Below, one piece after another: positions 10,441 to 20,993 of a stretch of 64,000 bases of DNA. How positions within the stretch are numbered: the stretch's first letter is position 1; each line of letters opens with the position of its first letter. The notes under the pieces were generated by a model that was not told the origin of the DNA, ran no database searches, and saw nothing but the letters and a program-made list of their open reading frames with translations. The translations under genes were made by a program, and so were the position numbers. Source of the DNA: Massospora cicadina (Eukaryota > Entomophthoromycota > Entomophthoromycetes > Entomophthorales > Entomophthoraceae). The stretch spans positions 248,001 to 312,000 of the forward strand of contig JAKSZP010005264.1 of the NCBI GenBank assembly GCA_022478985.1, read 5' to 3'.

Positions 10441-11984
10441 TGAATTCAACAAAGTTGAGAAATTAAATTGTCATATATGTTGTATCTTTGTGATAATTAT
10501 AACAATTTTTATAAGTGTAACCATTGACTATTTTACTGCTGTATGTTGTAATTTTATGCATGATTAGACATAATAATTTTGAAACTACAATCAAACAATA
10601 ATAATTTTCCCTGTTTACAAAATTAAATCTATGAAAACTCAAAAATTATATTGTATAAAACCTTATATAATTCAGAAAAGCTAAAACCATATTAGAAAAT
10701 CAGCATGAATTACTTGTAAAATCACCTTACAGTCTTAAGGATTTTCCCAAAAGTTTTAAAATGTTGCATAGTGTAATAGTAATTTATGATACCATTTGGA
10801 TAAATACTTATGAAATCTAATGACTCTAGATGAGATCATAAGTAAAACTTTTACTTCTCTAGGATATTATCGTTGAAATGTCTCTGGCCTGATATACCAG
10901 TGTTATAAAAACATAAGTATACTATTAATTTTTTAATAGAGAAGGTAATTTAGCATGCTATCTAACCTACTGGACAACCTATAAACTGTGTACAACTTAA
11001 TTAGTGCTTATGACTTAGATCAGCAAAGAATCTTTTTATATGCTTATGATATATTTAAATAGAAGATATTTTTAAGAAAAGCTTTATAAGTTAAGAAAAC
11101 CCTTTATAAACTTTTTTAGTAAGTTTTAGTTCATTTGATATGAGAAAGATCTTTGAATAATAGGCATGATACCTTATCTCTCTAATGACCTTTTACTAGC
11201 TACTATTTGAATATACCATCTTTCTTATATCAATTATAAAATGTGATGACTGATCTATGCTACTTTATATCATATAATAGCTATATTTTTATATAAAATT
11301 GGACCTTTGACTATGATAGATGATTATAGCAATTATGTATAGAAACTTACTGCTAGTCTAACATAATCATTATACAACTAATCAATAGAGTTTTTAAAGA
11401 ATTTAATAGTTTACTTGTATTCAAAGCATCTTTGACTTATAATATAATAGGTAATTACAAGTTATATCTTCAGTATTAAATGACTTATTAGAGAATGCTT
11501 AAATGAGGATAACTGTATAGGATTTAAATATTTTGTTAAGTGATCTTTTCTTAAGCAAGAGTCACTTTAGACATAACCTCTGCCAATATGCTAAGAGAGT
11601 TCCTCAAACCCTTAACCTAATGATAGAGTTCAAATTTTACAAGTGTAATATGAAATTAATTTTCTAAGATACTTGTGCATTTTAAAAAGATAGTTTTTGT
11701 AGCAATTAAGACATTTTATTTTAAAAACATAAATTTATTGGTATTGTAGCTCTAATAATAGAAAATTCAGAAATTATAGGTTGAAGTTTGTTCTATAGCA
11801 GAATGACTTTATCTTGAGTATAAGATTTGCTAAATAGGATTTGTAAATCTGGTTATAAGAAACCTATATAACAATCAATTGTTAAAAGAGATATTAATTT
11901 GTGATTTAGCTTAACTCTTTCAATGATTTGATGCATATATGCATCCAAAAATTAGGGTTTGTGTAAATCTAAAAACACATATAT
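10441..11984. other. AT-rich intergenic DNA, nothing recognised
   Basis: No conserved frame, terminal repeat or RNA gene seen in either strand. The last 50 bp contain two copies of atatatgcatc, close to the target site of the LTR element that starts at 11990. The stretch 9366-9904 is similarly featureless. Confidence 0.5.
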
Positions 11985-11989
11985 GCATC

Positions 11990-12607
11990 TATTAGAAATT
12001 ATGAGAATCAGATGGACCTGAATGGGATTTGAACTCAACCTGAGTTGTAACTTGGTCTTGGGAACTCCACCAATTCAATAAGCATTGAGACTGACTCAAA
12101 CAATGAAATCTCAAATGGGTAAAGGAAACTCAAATTCTGGAAAGATCCGCCAATTTTACTAACAAAGGCACCAAGTCAGCTTGTGAAGATTTTGCCATTT
12201 GGAGGTTCCCAGAATTTTCCACCCTGACAAAAGAGAGTTGGAATCAAAGAAAGCCTACACCACCAGCCACATCATCTAAGAGGTCTCCTTACCCTTATTG
12301 TTCCTAATTACATTCCAAGTTCCTTTTAGATGAAACCAAATATCTCAACAGCCTAAAATATCTCCAAATCTTGCTTTATAAAAGATACCTTCAGATCTCC
12401 TATAGGTCACAAGTGTTTACTTTGCCTTTTTTATACTATAAAAACTTTTCTAATTGAAGCAAACAGAGTAGTCTCAACAACAAATTTCCATTGAGAGATT
12501 TTCTTAGGGAACTCAGTCCCTAAAAGATTCCGCTGGAACTGCGTTCAACCAATAATTAAACAGCCTTCAAAGGCTCTGACCTTCAGAGAGGACATAGAAG
12601 TCCTACA
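11990..12607 (+). repeat. 5' LTR
   Basis: 618 bp. It now starts TATTAGAAATT where the 3' LTR has TGTTGGGAATT, so the terminal TG has been lost by G-to-A change. It ends TCCTACA. TATA-like and AATAAA-like stretches lie near 12370-12440. It matches the 3' LTR throughout apart from the solo LTR inserted there. Confidence 0.88.
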
Positions 12608-12663
12608 AACTGGTGCTCTCTGACAGGTCCTTTCAAGGCTTCTGGTGAGAAAATACCTTCCAT

Positions 12664-14660
12664 ATGAACAACTTCTGTAAAGAAAGCCCTCCCAATAGGG
12701 AGGAGAATATGAGTTTGACCCATTGGGTCACAATCAATAATCAAGATGTGACACTACCTCAACTGCAAGCACTTGAGTTCCACACAACCATGACTTTAAC
12801 ATCTCAGTGCCCAATAAATCTACCTATCAAATTCAGACTCCCAATGTCACCCAAACAATTTAAGAGCTTCTAGGCATAGTTGTTACCCTGGAGGCAGAGT
12901 CAGTCATAGCAGCTCTACCTAGACTATTCAAATGCGCTAGTTCTATTTCTCTGCAGGCTTTAATGCAGTGATATATAAGAAAACCATATGAATCTATACC
13001 TCCAACAGTTTGTGAATCCTGCCTTACACCAAAGCATGCAGTTGCTTGCACTCCACCACATGAAGATGCAATGATGGTTAAAATTAACCCACCAGATTCA
13101 CTACCAGCTCCTTGAGTTATATGACGCTGCCTCTAATTTTGGTCAAGATAATTAGGAGGCCATTTTGAGTAACCAAAGGGAGATTAATGACATCCAATGC
13201 CGCCTTGCACAAATTAAACTGGAGTTATCCAATACTTGCAGAACAAATTATCCCAGCAGATGGTTCAATTAACCATTGGCATGGACCAAAAGATTGGAAC
13301 ATGCTTTATCCACCCTCATAAACCAAATTTCTAAAGATTGCCAAGTGACTGATTCTTGACTTATCAAATTGTTTGGCTGTATCCAGTAGCTAAGTGAACA
13401 ACTCATGATGATTACTACTTTGAAAGCTGCGCTGCAACATGAGGCCCTCAGTGGAACAGGACCCATTGGGAGAGAAGGAAAGCAAGGATCCCCTGGGCCT
13501 GGAGGTCACTGAGGTCCTCTGGGCACCTCCTCACCTGCTTAATCCCTTTTCAATGATGACCACAAAGCCTAACTTAAAGCTCTTAAACAACTGTTACTGG
13601 TGGTCTAAGAAGCTGAGACAAATATTATAGGGGAACAACTGGATGCTGATTTGATTTTCTCCTCATTGTACAACCACTATTTGATGATTTCTGGTACCTG
13701 CGCCAATCTGATTGCCTCCCAGAACCAAGAAAATTGCCATATTGAGAGGATGATTGCCTGAATACAAACAATTGAGCTAAACAGAATGTTCTCTCTGAAC
13801 AATTGATCTAACTTTTCAAAGAGATTAATAGTCTACAACAACTTTTAGATTCTAAGGCACCCTTAAGCATGTCAATGAATGCTACACCACCATTCAAGAT
13901 GATGTGGATGAGATTTGCTGTCACTTTTTAGGGCTATCCTGCATACTGATATAATCACCACAGAGCCCATATCTTAAAACGCCTGCTCTCTCCTGCTGTT
14001 AATATCCTCTCTGAACCCATTGGATATTACAAACCTAACTTTAAGGAGAGATATGACCCTGGGGCTGAGACAATCTAGTTGTACATAATTGTATATGAGG
14101 GTGCAACAGAGATGGCTATCAACTGACAAAAATGCCATCATATACAAACCTGTTTGGATGGCAATGCACAAGAATTATGATGCCTTATTTCAAGACATGC
14201 ACCATGTGGGCAGCCAGTAAGGAAGCCCTTTTCAAAGAATTTGGCAGTAACTTAACCCTCTATAACCATAAGTAGGCTTTTATGCATATCTGTCTGAGAT
14301 GAGGGAAGACTCATATTGAATTTGTGGAGCGCTTCTAGCATGAAGCAGACATTGGCTTCCTGTGACTGGGTTACCCTGGATGATGTTATCTCAGCTGTTC
14401 TCTTCTTTTTCTAACACAGTACCAACCTGTTACTCTATTTTCAGAATGCCAAAAAGATGTTTAAATCCATCCTCAACATCAAGAAGTCAATAATGGAATT
14501 GCCAAGCCCAAAGTATGCCAAGCTCCAAATAAAGGGAATTGGCCCAATATCCATACCATCAGCTGCTTTCAGAGATCAAAAACATGTCATGACCCATGCT
14601 CATATTGCAAAATCTTTAGCCACCAAGAAAGCTCCTGTTGGAAGAAGCAAGCTGATGATT
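12664..14660 (+). pseudogene. gag relic with collagen-like repeat and CCHC zinc knuckle
   Basis: Short frames interrupted by many stops cover this stretch. Gag is the structural protein that packages the element RNA. The best marker is a CCHC knuckle at 14597-14638, with the exact spacing C-x2-C-x4-H-x4-C (CSYCKIFSHQESSC). Upstream, 13453-13533 encodes about eight Gly-X-Y triplets (G-P-I, G-R-E, G-K-Q, G-S-P and so on, one stop), a collagen-like segment that is odd for Gag. The piece from 13100 to 13400 is rich in L, Q and I and may be helical. A start near 12664 is plausible, about 35 nt past the primer-binding site, but is not proven. Confidence 0.7.
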
Positions 14661-14712
14661 CAGGAAAAGCAGGATCAGCTTAGGGCTTGAGGCACCCTCT
14701 GCTGATGACGCA

Positions 14713-15220
14713 ATGCCTCAACCTCAATCTTCTCTCACTCCACTTGCTGAGTGTTATGTTCTGGAGAAACCTAGCAAATTAGATGTCCCAAATTTAATGA
14801 ATCTAAATAAAGATTTACCTTTCTCTTACTCTGCCTTTTCCAGACCTCTACCACCAGAAAACTTTATTTACTTGATTCCCCACTTTGGCACCAAAGTTAC
14901 CCAAGTAGAGGTTATTGTCCACAAGGTGAAGAACTTGACCATCATTGACACTGGCTCCCCTGTCAGCGTCGTTTCCTCTCAGCTGGTTAAACATATAAAA
15001 GTCACACTGGACTAGAATCACACCCTTGACTATGGAATGGCGTGACCTCATTGTACCCACTCACTGGGAGCCTACTCCTCCTTGCCTCTTCAATTTGGCT
15101 CTCTGGTTGTTACAGATCTCATTATTATGTTGAAAAATGATAGTTACAACTTTCTTACTGGCACACAGTTCCTAGATGAATTTGATACTCTAATAAGCTA
15201 TAAGGATTTGTAATTTTCTA
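14713..15220 (+). pseudogene. Retropepsin (aspartic protease) region of pol
   Basis: An open stretch at 14713-15015 ends with IIDTGSPVSVVSSQLV. D-T-G is the active-site triad of retroviral-type aspartic protease, followed by the usual hydrophobic strand. In the family it cuts the Gag-Pol polyprotein inside the particle. A stop at 15016 breaks the frame. Residues after it (to about 15220) continue in other frames. Confidence 0.75.
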
Positions 15221-15759
15221 TTTTAGTGTATTGCATTCCTCTGGTTGTGAAGGACGTTCCTAAGGAGAATTAGAAGAGAAAACCCCAATGATGCTTACTT
15301 GAATACCCAGACCACATCAAATAGCTAAAGTATCAGTTTATTGGATCAAAGAACAAGTTGCCGCCTTCCCACACAGAGTCTATAGAAGGAATGCCTGTAT
15401 CTGCGCCTGGCCACATAGTCATATCACCTTTATTGCAGATTCTAATGGAAACTGGTCTCCAAGTTACCATACCAATGGACCACTTATTGGAAATTCAAGG
15501 AGAGATAATTTGGCCATTTACAAACCAATTTTCTGTCCTGGAGTGCTGGATTCCAATTTATGGGGTCCATTGATTGTCCCAATGGCTAACTTTACTGATT
15601 GACATATGCATATAACTCAGAACTGGCCCATTGCTTATGTACAGATATTGCCCATCAACCAAATTAAGTCTGTCCAAGGATGTGGCAACCTATGAGACTT
15701 AGAAATGGATAAAAATGTTACAATAGCCTGAGTCAAGGTGAAAACAGTGACATGCCTAC

Positions 15760-16540
15760 TTGCAAACAACAATAACAGGCAGAGCCCTAATCAAAGAATA
15801 TACCAATATTTTCTCCACTGGGCCCAAAGATTTTGGGATAATGAAGAGGGTGCAACATCAAGTGCTGACTTGCAATGCCCCTCCAATTCAAGCCAGCTTC
15901 TATTGGAAGTCTAGAGTTGAGAAAGCTCAGGTTTCAAAAGAATTGAAACAACTATTGGATGCTGGGTTACTAAAAACAACCCAGAGTTCATGAGCCTCAC
16001 CATTGTTGCTTGTGCAGAAGAAGGACATAGGTCATCATGTATCAATGGACTACTGACGCCCGAATGTCATTATCTGGAAGGATAGCTATCTGCTACCTAG
16101 GATTGATGACTAATTATGTCTCTTAACTGGATCTCAATTTTCTCTGCAATGGACTTTGCCATCAGGTACTGGCAAATAGAGCTTGTGCCAGATAACTTGG
16201 AGAAATGTGCACTTGTATTGAGTGAGGGTTTATTTGAACCCACTTGCATGCCATGAACTATGCAACAACTCAGTTACTTTCCAGTGGGGCATGGACTGCC
16301 TGTTGGGAGACCTGAAGATGCCATGTGTGCTGGTCTACCTGGACAATGTAACTGCAGTTTCATGCATATTTGACCAGCATTTGGCCCACTTGAAGGAAGT
16401 ATTTGGACGGTTATGCTCTGCTGCATTGAAGTTAAAGCCCACCAAATTTATTTCTTTCAGACTGGGATGGAATTCCTTGGTCATAAGGTCACCCACAAAG
16501 GAAATTCACCCTTGCCTGACAAGTGAGTACTATTGAGAAG
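15760..16540 (+). pseudogene. Reverse transcriptase region of pol
   Basis: Fragments in frame with each other over short distances show the usual order: the Ty3-type N-terminal region with a K..L..LL.AGLL block, then LLVQKKD and a DY patch (16000-16050), then a palm motif reading VYLDN at about 16330. The canonical motif is YxDD, so the second catalytic Asp is Asn here. Stops and frame changes are common. The enzyme would copy element RNA to DNA but is not functional in this copy. Confidence 0.78.
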
Positions 16541-16585
16541 ATGGCTTGGCCCAGAAGTTTGAATAACAATTAGGTCTTTCTTGGC

Positions 16586-17140
16586 ATGGTCAGGTATTAC
16601 CAACAACTTATACTGAACTTTACTGAGCTCATCAAGACACTAACCTACCTCCTCCATAAAGTAGTTTCTTTCCAATGGGAGGATTCCCAGCAGAAGTCCT
16701 TTGATATCTTAAGAAGAGCCTTGACTACAGCCCCTAGTCAAGTACATCCTGAGTTTGTTAAACCCTTCATTCTACTTACTGATGCTAGCAATGTGGCTGT
16801 AGGGGCCATTCTGGCTCAACTGGATGCAGACCAAGTTGATCATCCCATAGCTTACCTTAGTAAGATGTTGACCTGAGTGGAACAAAATTACAATGTAACC
16901 AAATGTGAGTGTCTGCCCATTTTATTGGCCATCAAACTCTTCTATCCTTTTCTGTATAAGAATTATTTTGCAGTTGGGATAGACCATGCCTCACTACATC
17001 AGTTACAGCAGATGAAAGACCTATATGGATAATTGGCTTAATGTGCACTTAAGCTCCAGAATTACAACTTTTCAATAGTCCACTGAACAGGGATGATACA
17101 CCAAAATGCTGACAGGTCGTCCTGATTATCTACTCTACCC
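16586..17140 (+). pseudogene. RNase H region of pol
   Basis: The open stretch 16586-16876 contains the tether (Y.Q.I.NF..L...L..LL, then F.W......F..L......P) and the RNase H start LLTDASNVAVGAILAQ, ending PIAYLSK. Downstream, broken frames give NY.VT..ECL and DHASLHQLQ. The Asp of TDAS and the Asp of DHA are family catalytic positions. RNase H would remove the RNA template strand. Confidence 0.78.
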
Positions 17141-17179
17141 TTTATGCTTCTGAAGAGGACTGGATCTATTAGCTCATTG

Positions 17180-17595
17180 CAAAACTGGAAGAGTGGAGCT
17201 GTGAGCCATTGACAACACAGCAACGCTTAAAGCAGATGGCTGCTCAGACTCAAGTCAAGGATAGATTGTTATATAACCAAGTTATGACCTCTTGGCTACC
17301 ATATGTTTGACCCTCTTCTTGGACAAAATCCACTCTGGAGGCTCATGTTGCCATGGGGTACAGCGCAGTGAAGAAAACCTATTGATGGCTGAGAGACTGC
17401 TGCTACTGCAAAGGAATGATTGAGACAGTCTAGGATGTTGTCTCATGTTTCATTTGTGCCAATCAAAAGCCACCCAATCCTCTATACCAGCATCATCATG
17501 GGTGCCACTGCCCCATTTGCCACAGTTAGCATCAATTTTATTGGACCTCTATCTATATGGATATAAGGTTTCCGTTTTATTATTCTCACAGTTGA
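17180..17595 (+). pseudogene. Integrase, N-terminal part
   Basis: Frames around 17340-17460 carry a zinc-binding HHCC-like patch (AHVAMGYSAVKKTY, then C..C spacing with CFICANQKPP). After this comes the core start near 17575-17595, where ILTV precedes the first catalytic Asp. The frame is cut at 17595 by Helitron C and continues at 19313. Integrase inserts the DNA copy into the genome and is inactive here. Confidence 0.75.
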
Positions 17596-19312
17596 TCTAT
17601 ATATATAAATGTGAAAGCCCATTCACTCACTCATCACTGTAACTCAACAATGACAAGGCCTAAAAAGATGAAACTTTGCATAGATATTCACTAGATACTG
17701 TAGATTTGCAATAAGAAAGGATTTTCTATTTTTCATAGTAAAATAAAAAGTTTTATATGCAACAAGTGAAAATCTTATATGTTTTGATAGAAATCGGTAT
17801 ATTGTCATGGCTGAGAAGTTTGATATTTGGTTGATTCAATAGTTTAGATGGGTTTTGGCGAGCGGTTGGTGGTTTTGGGTTGATTAGTAAGCTTAACGGT
17901 TTTAATAAAGCAGTTAGTGATTGGTTGATTTGATAAGTTAGTTGGTTTTGGCTGGGTGGTTGGTGGATTTAGGTTAATTCGATGGACTCAATGATTTCAG
18001 GTAAGTGGTTGATGCTTTAGTTAATTCGATTAGTTTAATTGGTTTGGTTGAGTGGTTGATAATTTTATATTTAATCAATATAATTTGATTCCTTAATTTT
18101 ATTTAGCCATCTACAAATATAAACATAATCGATTAGGATCTTCTGGTAAACTTTAAACCCACAAACAAATTTGTGCTAAATCGGATATCAACAAGAATTC
18201 AGCTAAACTTTTTTCTACAGAATTATTACTCTGTTTATCAATAGCAGCTACCAATTTAAAAAACAATTGATCAGGATCTTCTGGTAAACTTTAAACCCAC
18301 AAACAAATCTGCTAAACTGGGTATCAATAAGAATTTATATATATAGATAATTCACCAAATTGCTCACCTGAAGCTAATCGAGTCAGATAAGTTTAATTAT
18401 TTGGGTGAGTGAGTGAGAATTGGCGAATCTTATCGATTCTAAAATTATCGAGCCTGATGGGTTCAATCTATTTGGGTGAGAGGTGAGAGTTGATGAATAT
18501 TATCTAATAATTCACCAAATTGCTCACCTGAAGCTAATCGAGTCAGATAAGTTTATTTGGGTGAGTGAGTGAGAATTGGCGAATATTATCGATTCTAAAA
18601 TTATCGAGCCTGATGGGTTCATCTATTTGGGTGAGGGGTGAGAATTGGAGAATATTATCTAATAATTCACCAAATTGTTCACCTGAAACTCAACAAAAAT
18701 CAGTATTAGAGTTTAAGTAGATTAAGTAGTTAGGATAATCAGCTCACCAGCCACGAGAGCAACAGTGGAGCTGTTAGTCTGAGTGGCTCGAGAGTAGTGC
18801 TGGCACAGCCTATAGGCTACAATGTGAACTTATCATCTGATAAACTAAATACCGTAGCAAAGCACGGGTATCTGGATGTTAGGTTTATATATTTTAAAAA
18901 CCTGCCTAATTTGGTTCACCTAATTAATAAAATACTTTTGGCAAGTTAAGTAGAAGTTGATTTAGTAGTTTGGAAGATATGTCACACACAATGATTTTAA
19001 ATTTAAAGAGATGTTTCGGGTAGCAGTTTGGTGTTATTTGATTGATTCGATAGGTTTATTTTGTTTGGCCGAATTGATGATGGCTTTTGTGTGAATCGAT
19101 AGGACACAGTTTAGTTTTGAGGGTAATTGATTATTGGTTGTTTTGATAATTTCAGTTAGGTTTGCCTAAGTGGTTGGTGGTTTTTGGTTGATTCGATTAA
19201 GCAATTAGGTCTGGCTGAGTGGTTTTGTTTATCTATAATATAAAACTAAATTAATAAATTGAAAATCTGAAATTTTATAGACACCGTAGCGAATCATGGG
19301 TAAATCAGCTAG
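17596..19312 (+). mobile_element. Non-autonomous Helitron (C) inside integrase
   Basis: It starts TCTATATATATAAATG at 17596 and ends CAGCTAG at 19312, with the terminal hairpin (accgtagcgaatcatgggt) just upstream. The flanks are A17595 and T19313. Removing it puts the two integrase halves back in one frame across the catalytic Asp codon, with no duplicated base. The 5' 145 bp differ from Helitron A. The region 17740-18330 matches Helitron A, and 18345-19312 matches Helitron B including its tandem repeat. It is thus a mosaic of the two. No ORF. Confidence 0.9.
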
Positions 19313-20993
19313 TCACTTTATAAAATGGGTCAAGGCTTTCTCAGTTGCCTCCCCAACTTCCAAAGCAACTGCATCCTTCTTGCTGAAGCAGGTCTCAGTC
19401 ACCATGGCAGTCCCAAGATGCTGCTATCTGACAATGGTACCAATTTCATTTCCAGTGTGGTTCAAATCTTGACTCTCTAGTGGGTACTTATAATTCTTTT
19501 ACAACACCTTATCATCCAGCTACCAATGGAGCTTTAGAACGAGCAAATGGCGCTTTAGTTGCCATCTTTCATAAAATGACTTCCTCCAATCCTTCAAGAT
19601 GGAATGAATACTTACCTGTAGCTTTATTAGCATATTATATTAGCTATCATTAGTGCATTTAAATGTCACTTTTACAATCCCTTTATGGCTGGGAACCAAT
19701 TTTGCCCTCTAATTTGCAGCCTATACTTGAAACTTCCATACCAGAAACCACTGACTTAGCCATGTAAAGCTTGGCTGATAAACTATTTAGGTTACAAGCA
19801 TTGGCCACTAAATCTATGGAAACTATTTGACAAAGAAAAGCTGATCAAAAAAATGTTCAGCAGCCAGTCCTGCCTGAATACCAATTAGAGGACCTCATTC
19901 TATTTACTATCATCAGCCCAGGAGATGAATACATAAACTTGATAATCTGTGGTCAGGGCTTTATCAGGTAATCTACTATCATGGTTGGATGATATTATAG
20001 TAGAAACTGATGCTAGAGATAAGGCTGGGTGACAGGAGGCCCAGAAGGTGAAACTTCAGGCTCTCCTGACCTGAAACACACCTTAGATCAATGCTGGGTG
20101 CAAGCCAAGCATGCTCAGGTTGATACTAATGGGGTGCAAAATGCCCAGCCTCTGATCTCAGCCCAGGCACTAAAATAAACAATTTATGTTGTAAACCATG
20201 ATGGTTTGATTCAGTTTATTGGAGAGCAAGGGTTCGAGTTCTGCTCAAGTTATGAAATTTTGAGCTCAGGTAAAATATGGCTTCATTTGATTACTCAAGT
20301 AAAGGCACTTTTGGTGTATTTTACTAAAATAGATGAAAGCATTTGTTTATTGGAGCATCAAGGCTTGGGTACACTTCTGCAGAACCTGAATTTCCCTAGT
20401 CCAATTTAAATATATTTTTGTGACCAATATTCCTTGTTAGTCAACTTTTCTTAAATAAAACCCCCATTATTTTATATTTTTTTAGCAATGGTTCCTTGGG
20501 CAAACTTGGTGGTGGACCTCTTCAGGGAGGTCTCCAACCATGTGGGCCACTACCTTATCTCACAATTTACCAAAATCCTAGGGGCTCCTGTGGGCCACCC
20601 AGGTCCCCTCCAGATTGAGGCACCCAAGCCCCCTGATGCCAAACTACACTTGATTATGGACACCCCTCTGGGGTCCACTCAAGTGGTGATGTTCCTTACT
20701 TACCTGGTATTATATGTTGCTCTTTACACCCTTGCCTGGGGTACCCTTTGCACTGGCACCATTTGAGGTGCCTTCCTTCCCATTCTCCTAACAGCTAGTT
20801 CCCTAGAAATGTGGGATTGCATCCCACATCACCTTGCTGGGAATGAGAGAGTTACAGACACTCTCTTGACATCTACCATCAGGGTCCCAAATATTCAATT
20901 GCTTCTGTGAAGTCAGGTGCCATTGTAAATTGAGTAAATGCTAGATTCCTCCAAAATTGTGTCCCTCCTTGGCAAGCTCTTGAGGGGAGGCAT
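19313..20993 (+). pseudogene. Integrase, catalytic and C-terminal part, split by a solo LTR
   Basis: From 19313 the frame reads HFIKWVKAFS, the typical sequence after the first integrase Asp. An L..NG.NF-like block (about 19430) and an A..ERAN-like block (about 19530) follow with frame changes. Near 19960 a W.GLYQV stretch is the GPY/F module. The solo LTR (19977-20871, duplication tctac) interrupts it. The last codons and the polypurine tract occupy 20877-20993. I see no chromodomain, unlike the element at 32.3-39.5 kb. Confidence 0.75.
19977..20871 (+). repeat. Solo LTR of the chromovirus family, coding-type LTR
   Basis: 895 bp starting TATCATGGTTGG (consensus TGTCATGGTTGG) and ending CTCTTGACA, with a perfect 5-bp duplication tctac at 19972-19976 and 20872-20876. 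It carries the two LTR frames of the family. The Pol-extension frame spans about 19978-20408 with two stops. The hydrophobic frame runs 20488-20766 (92 codons), with a predicted membrane segment VVMFLTYLVLYVALYTLAWG near its end. A TGA follows, and the frame then stays open to the LTR end. GTTAGTCAACT (20436-20446) is the proposed self-priming motif. Confidence 0.9.

Noticed and set aside
20488..20766. Envelope-like gene of the 12-22 kb element
   Set aside because: The frame belongs to a solo LTR of a different family with its own duplication, not to the host element.
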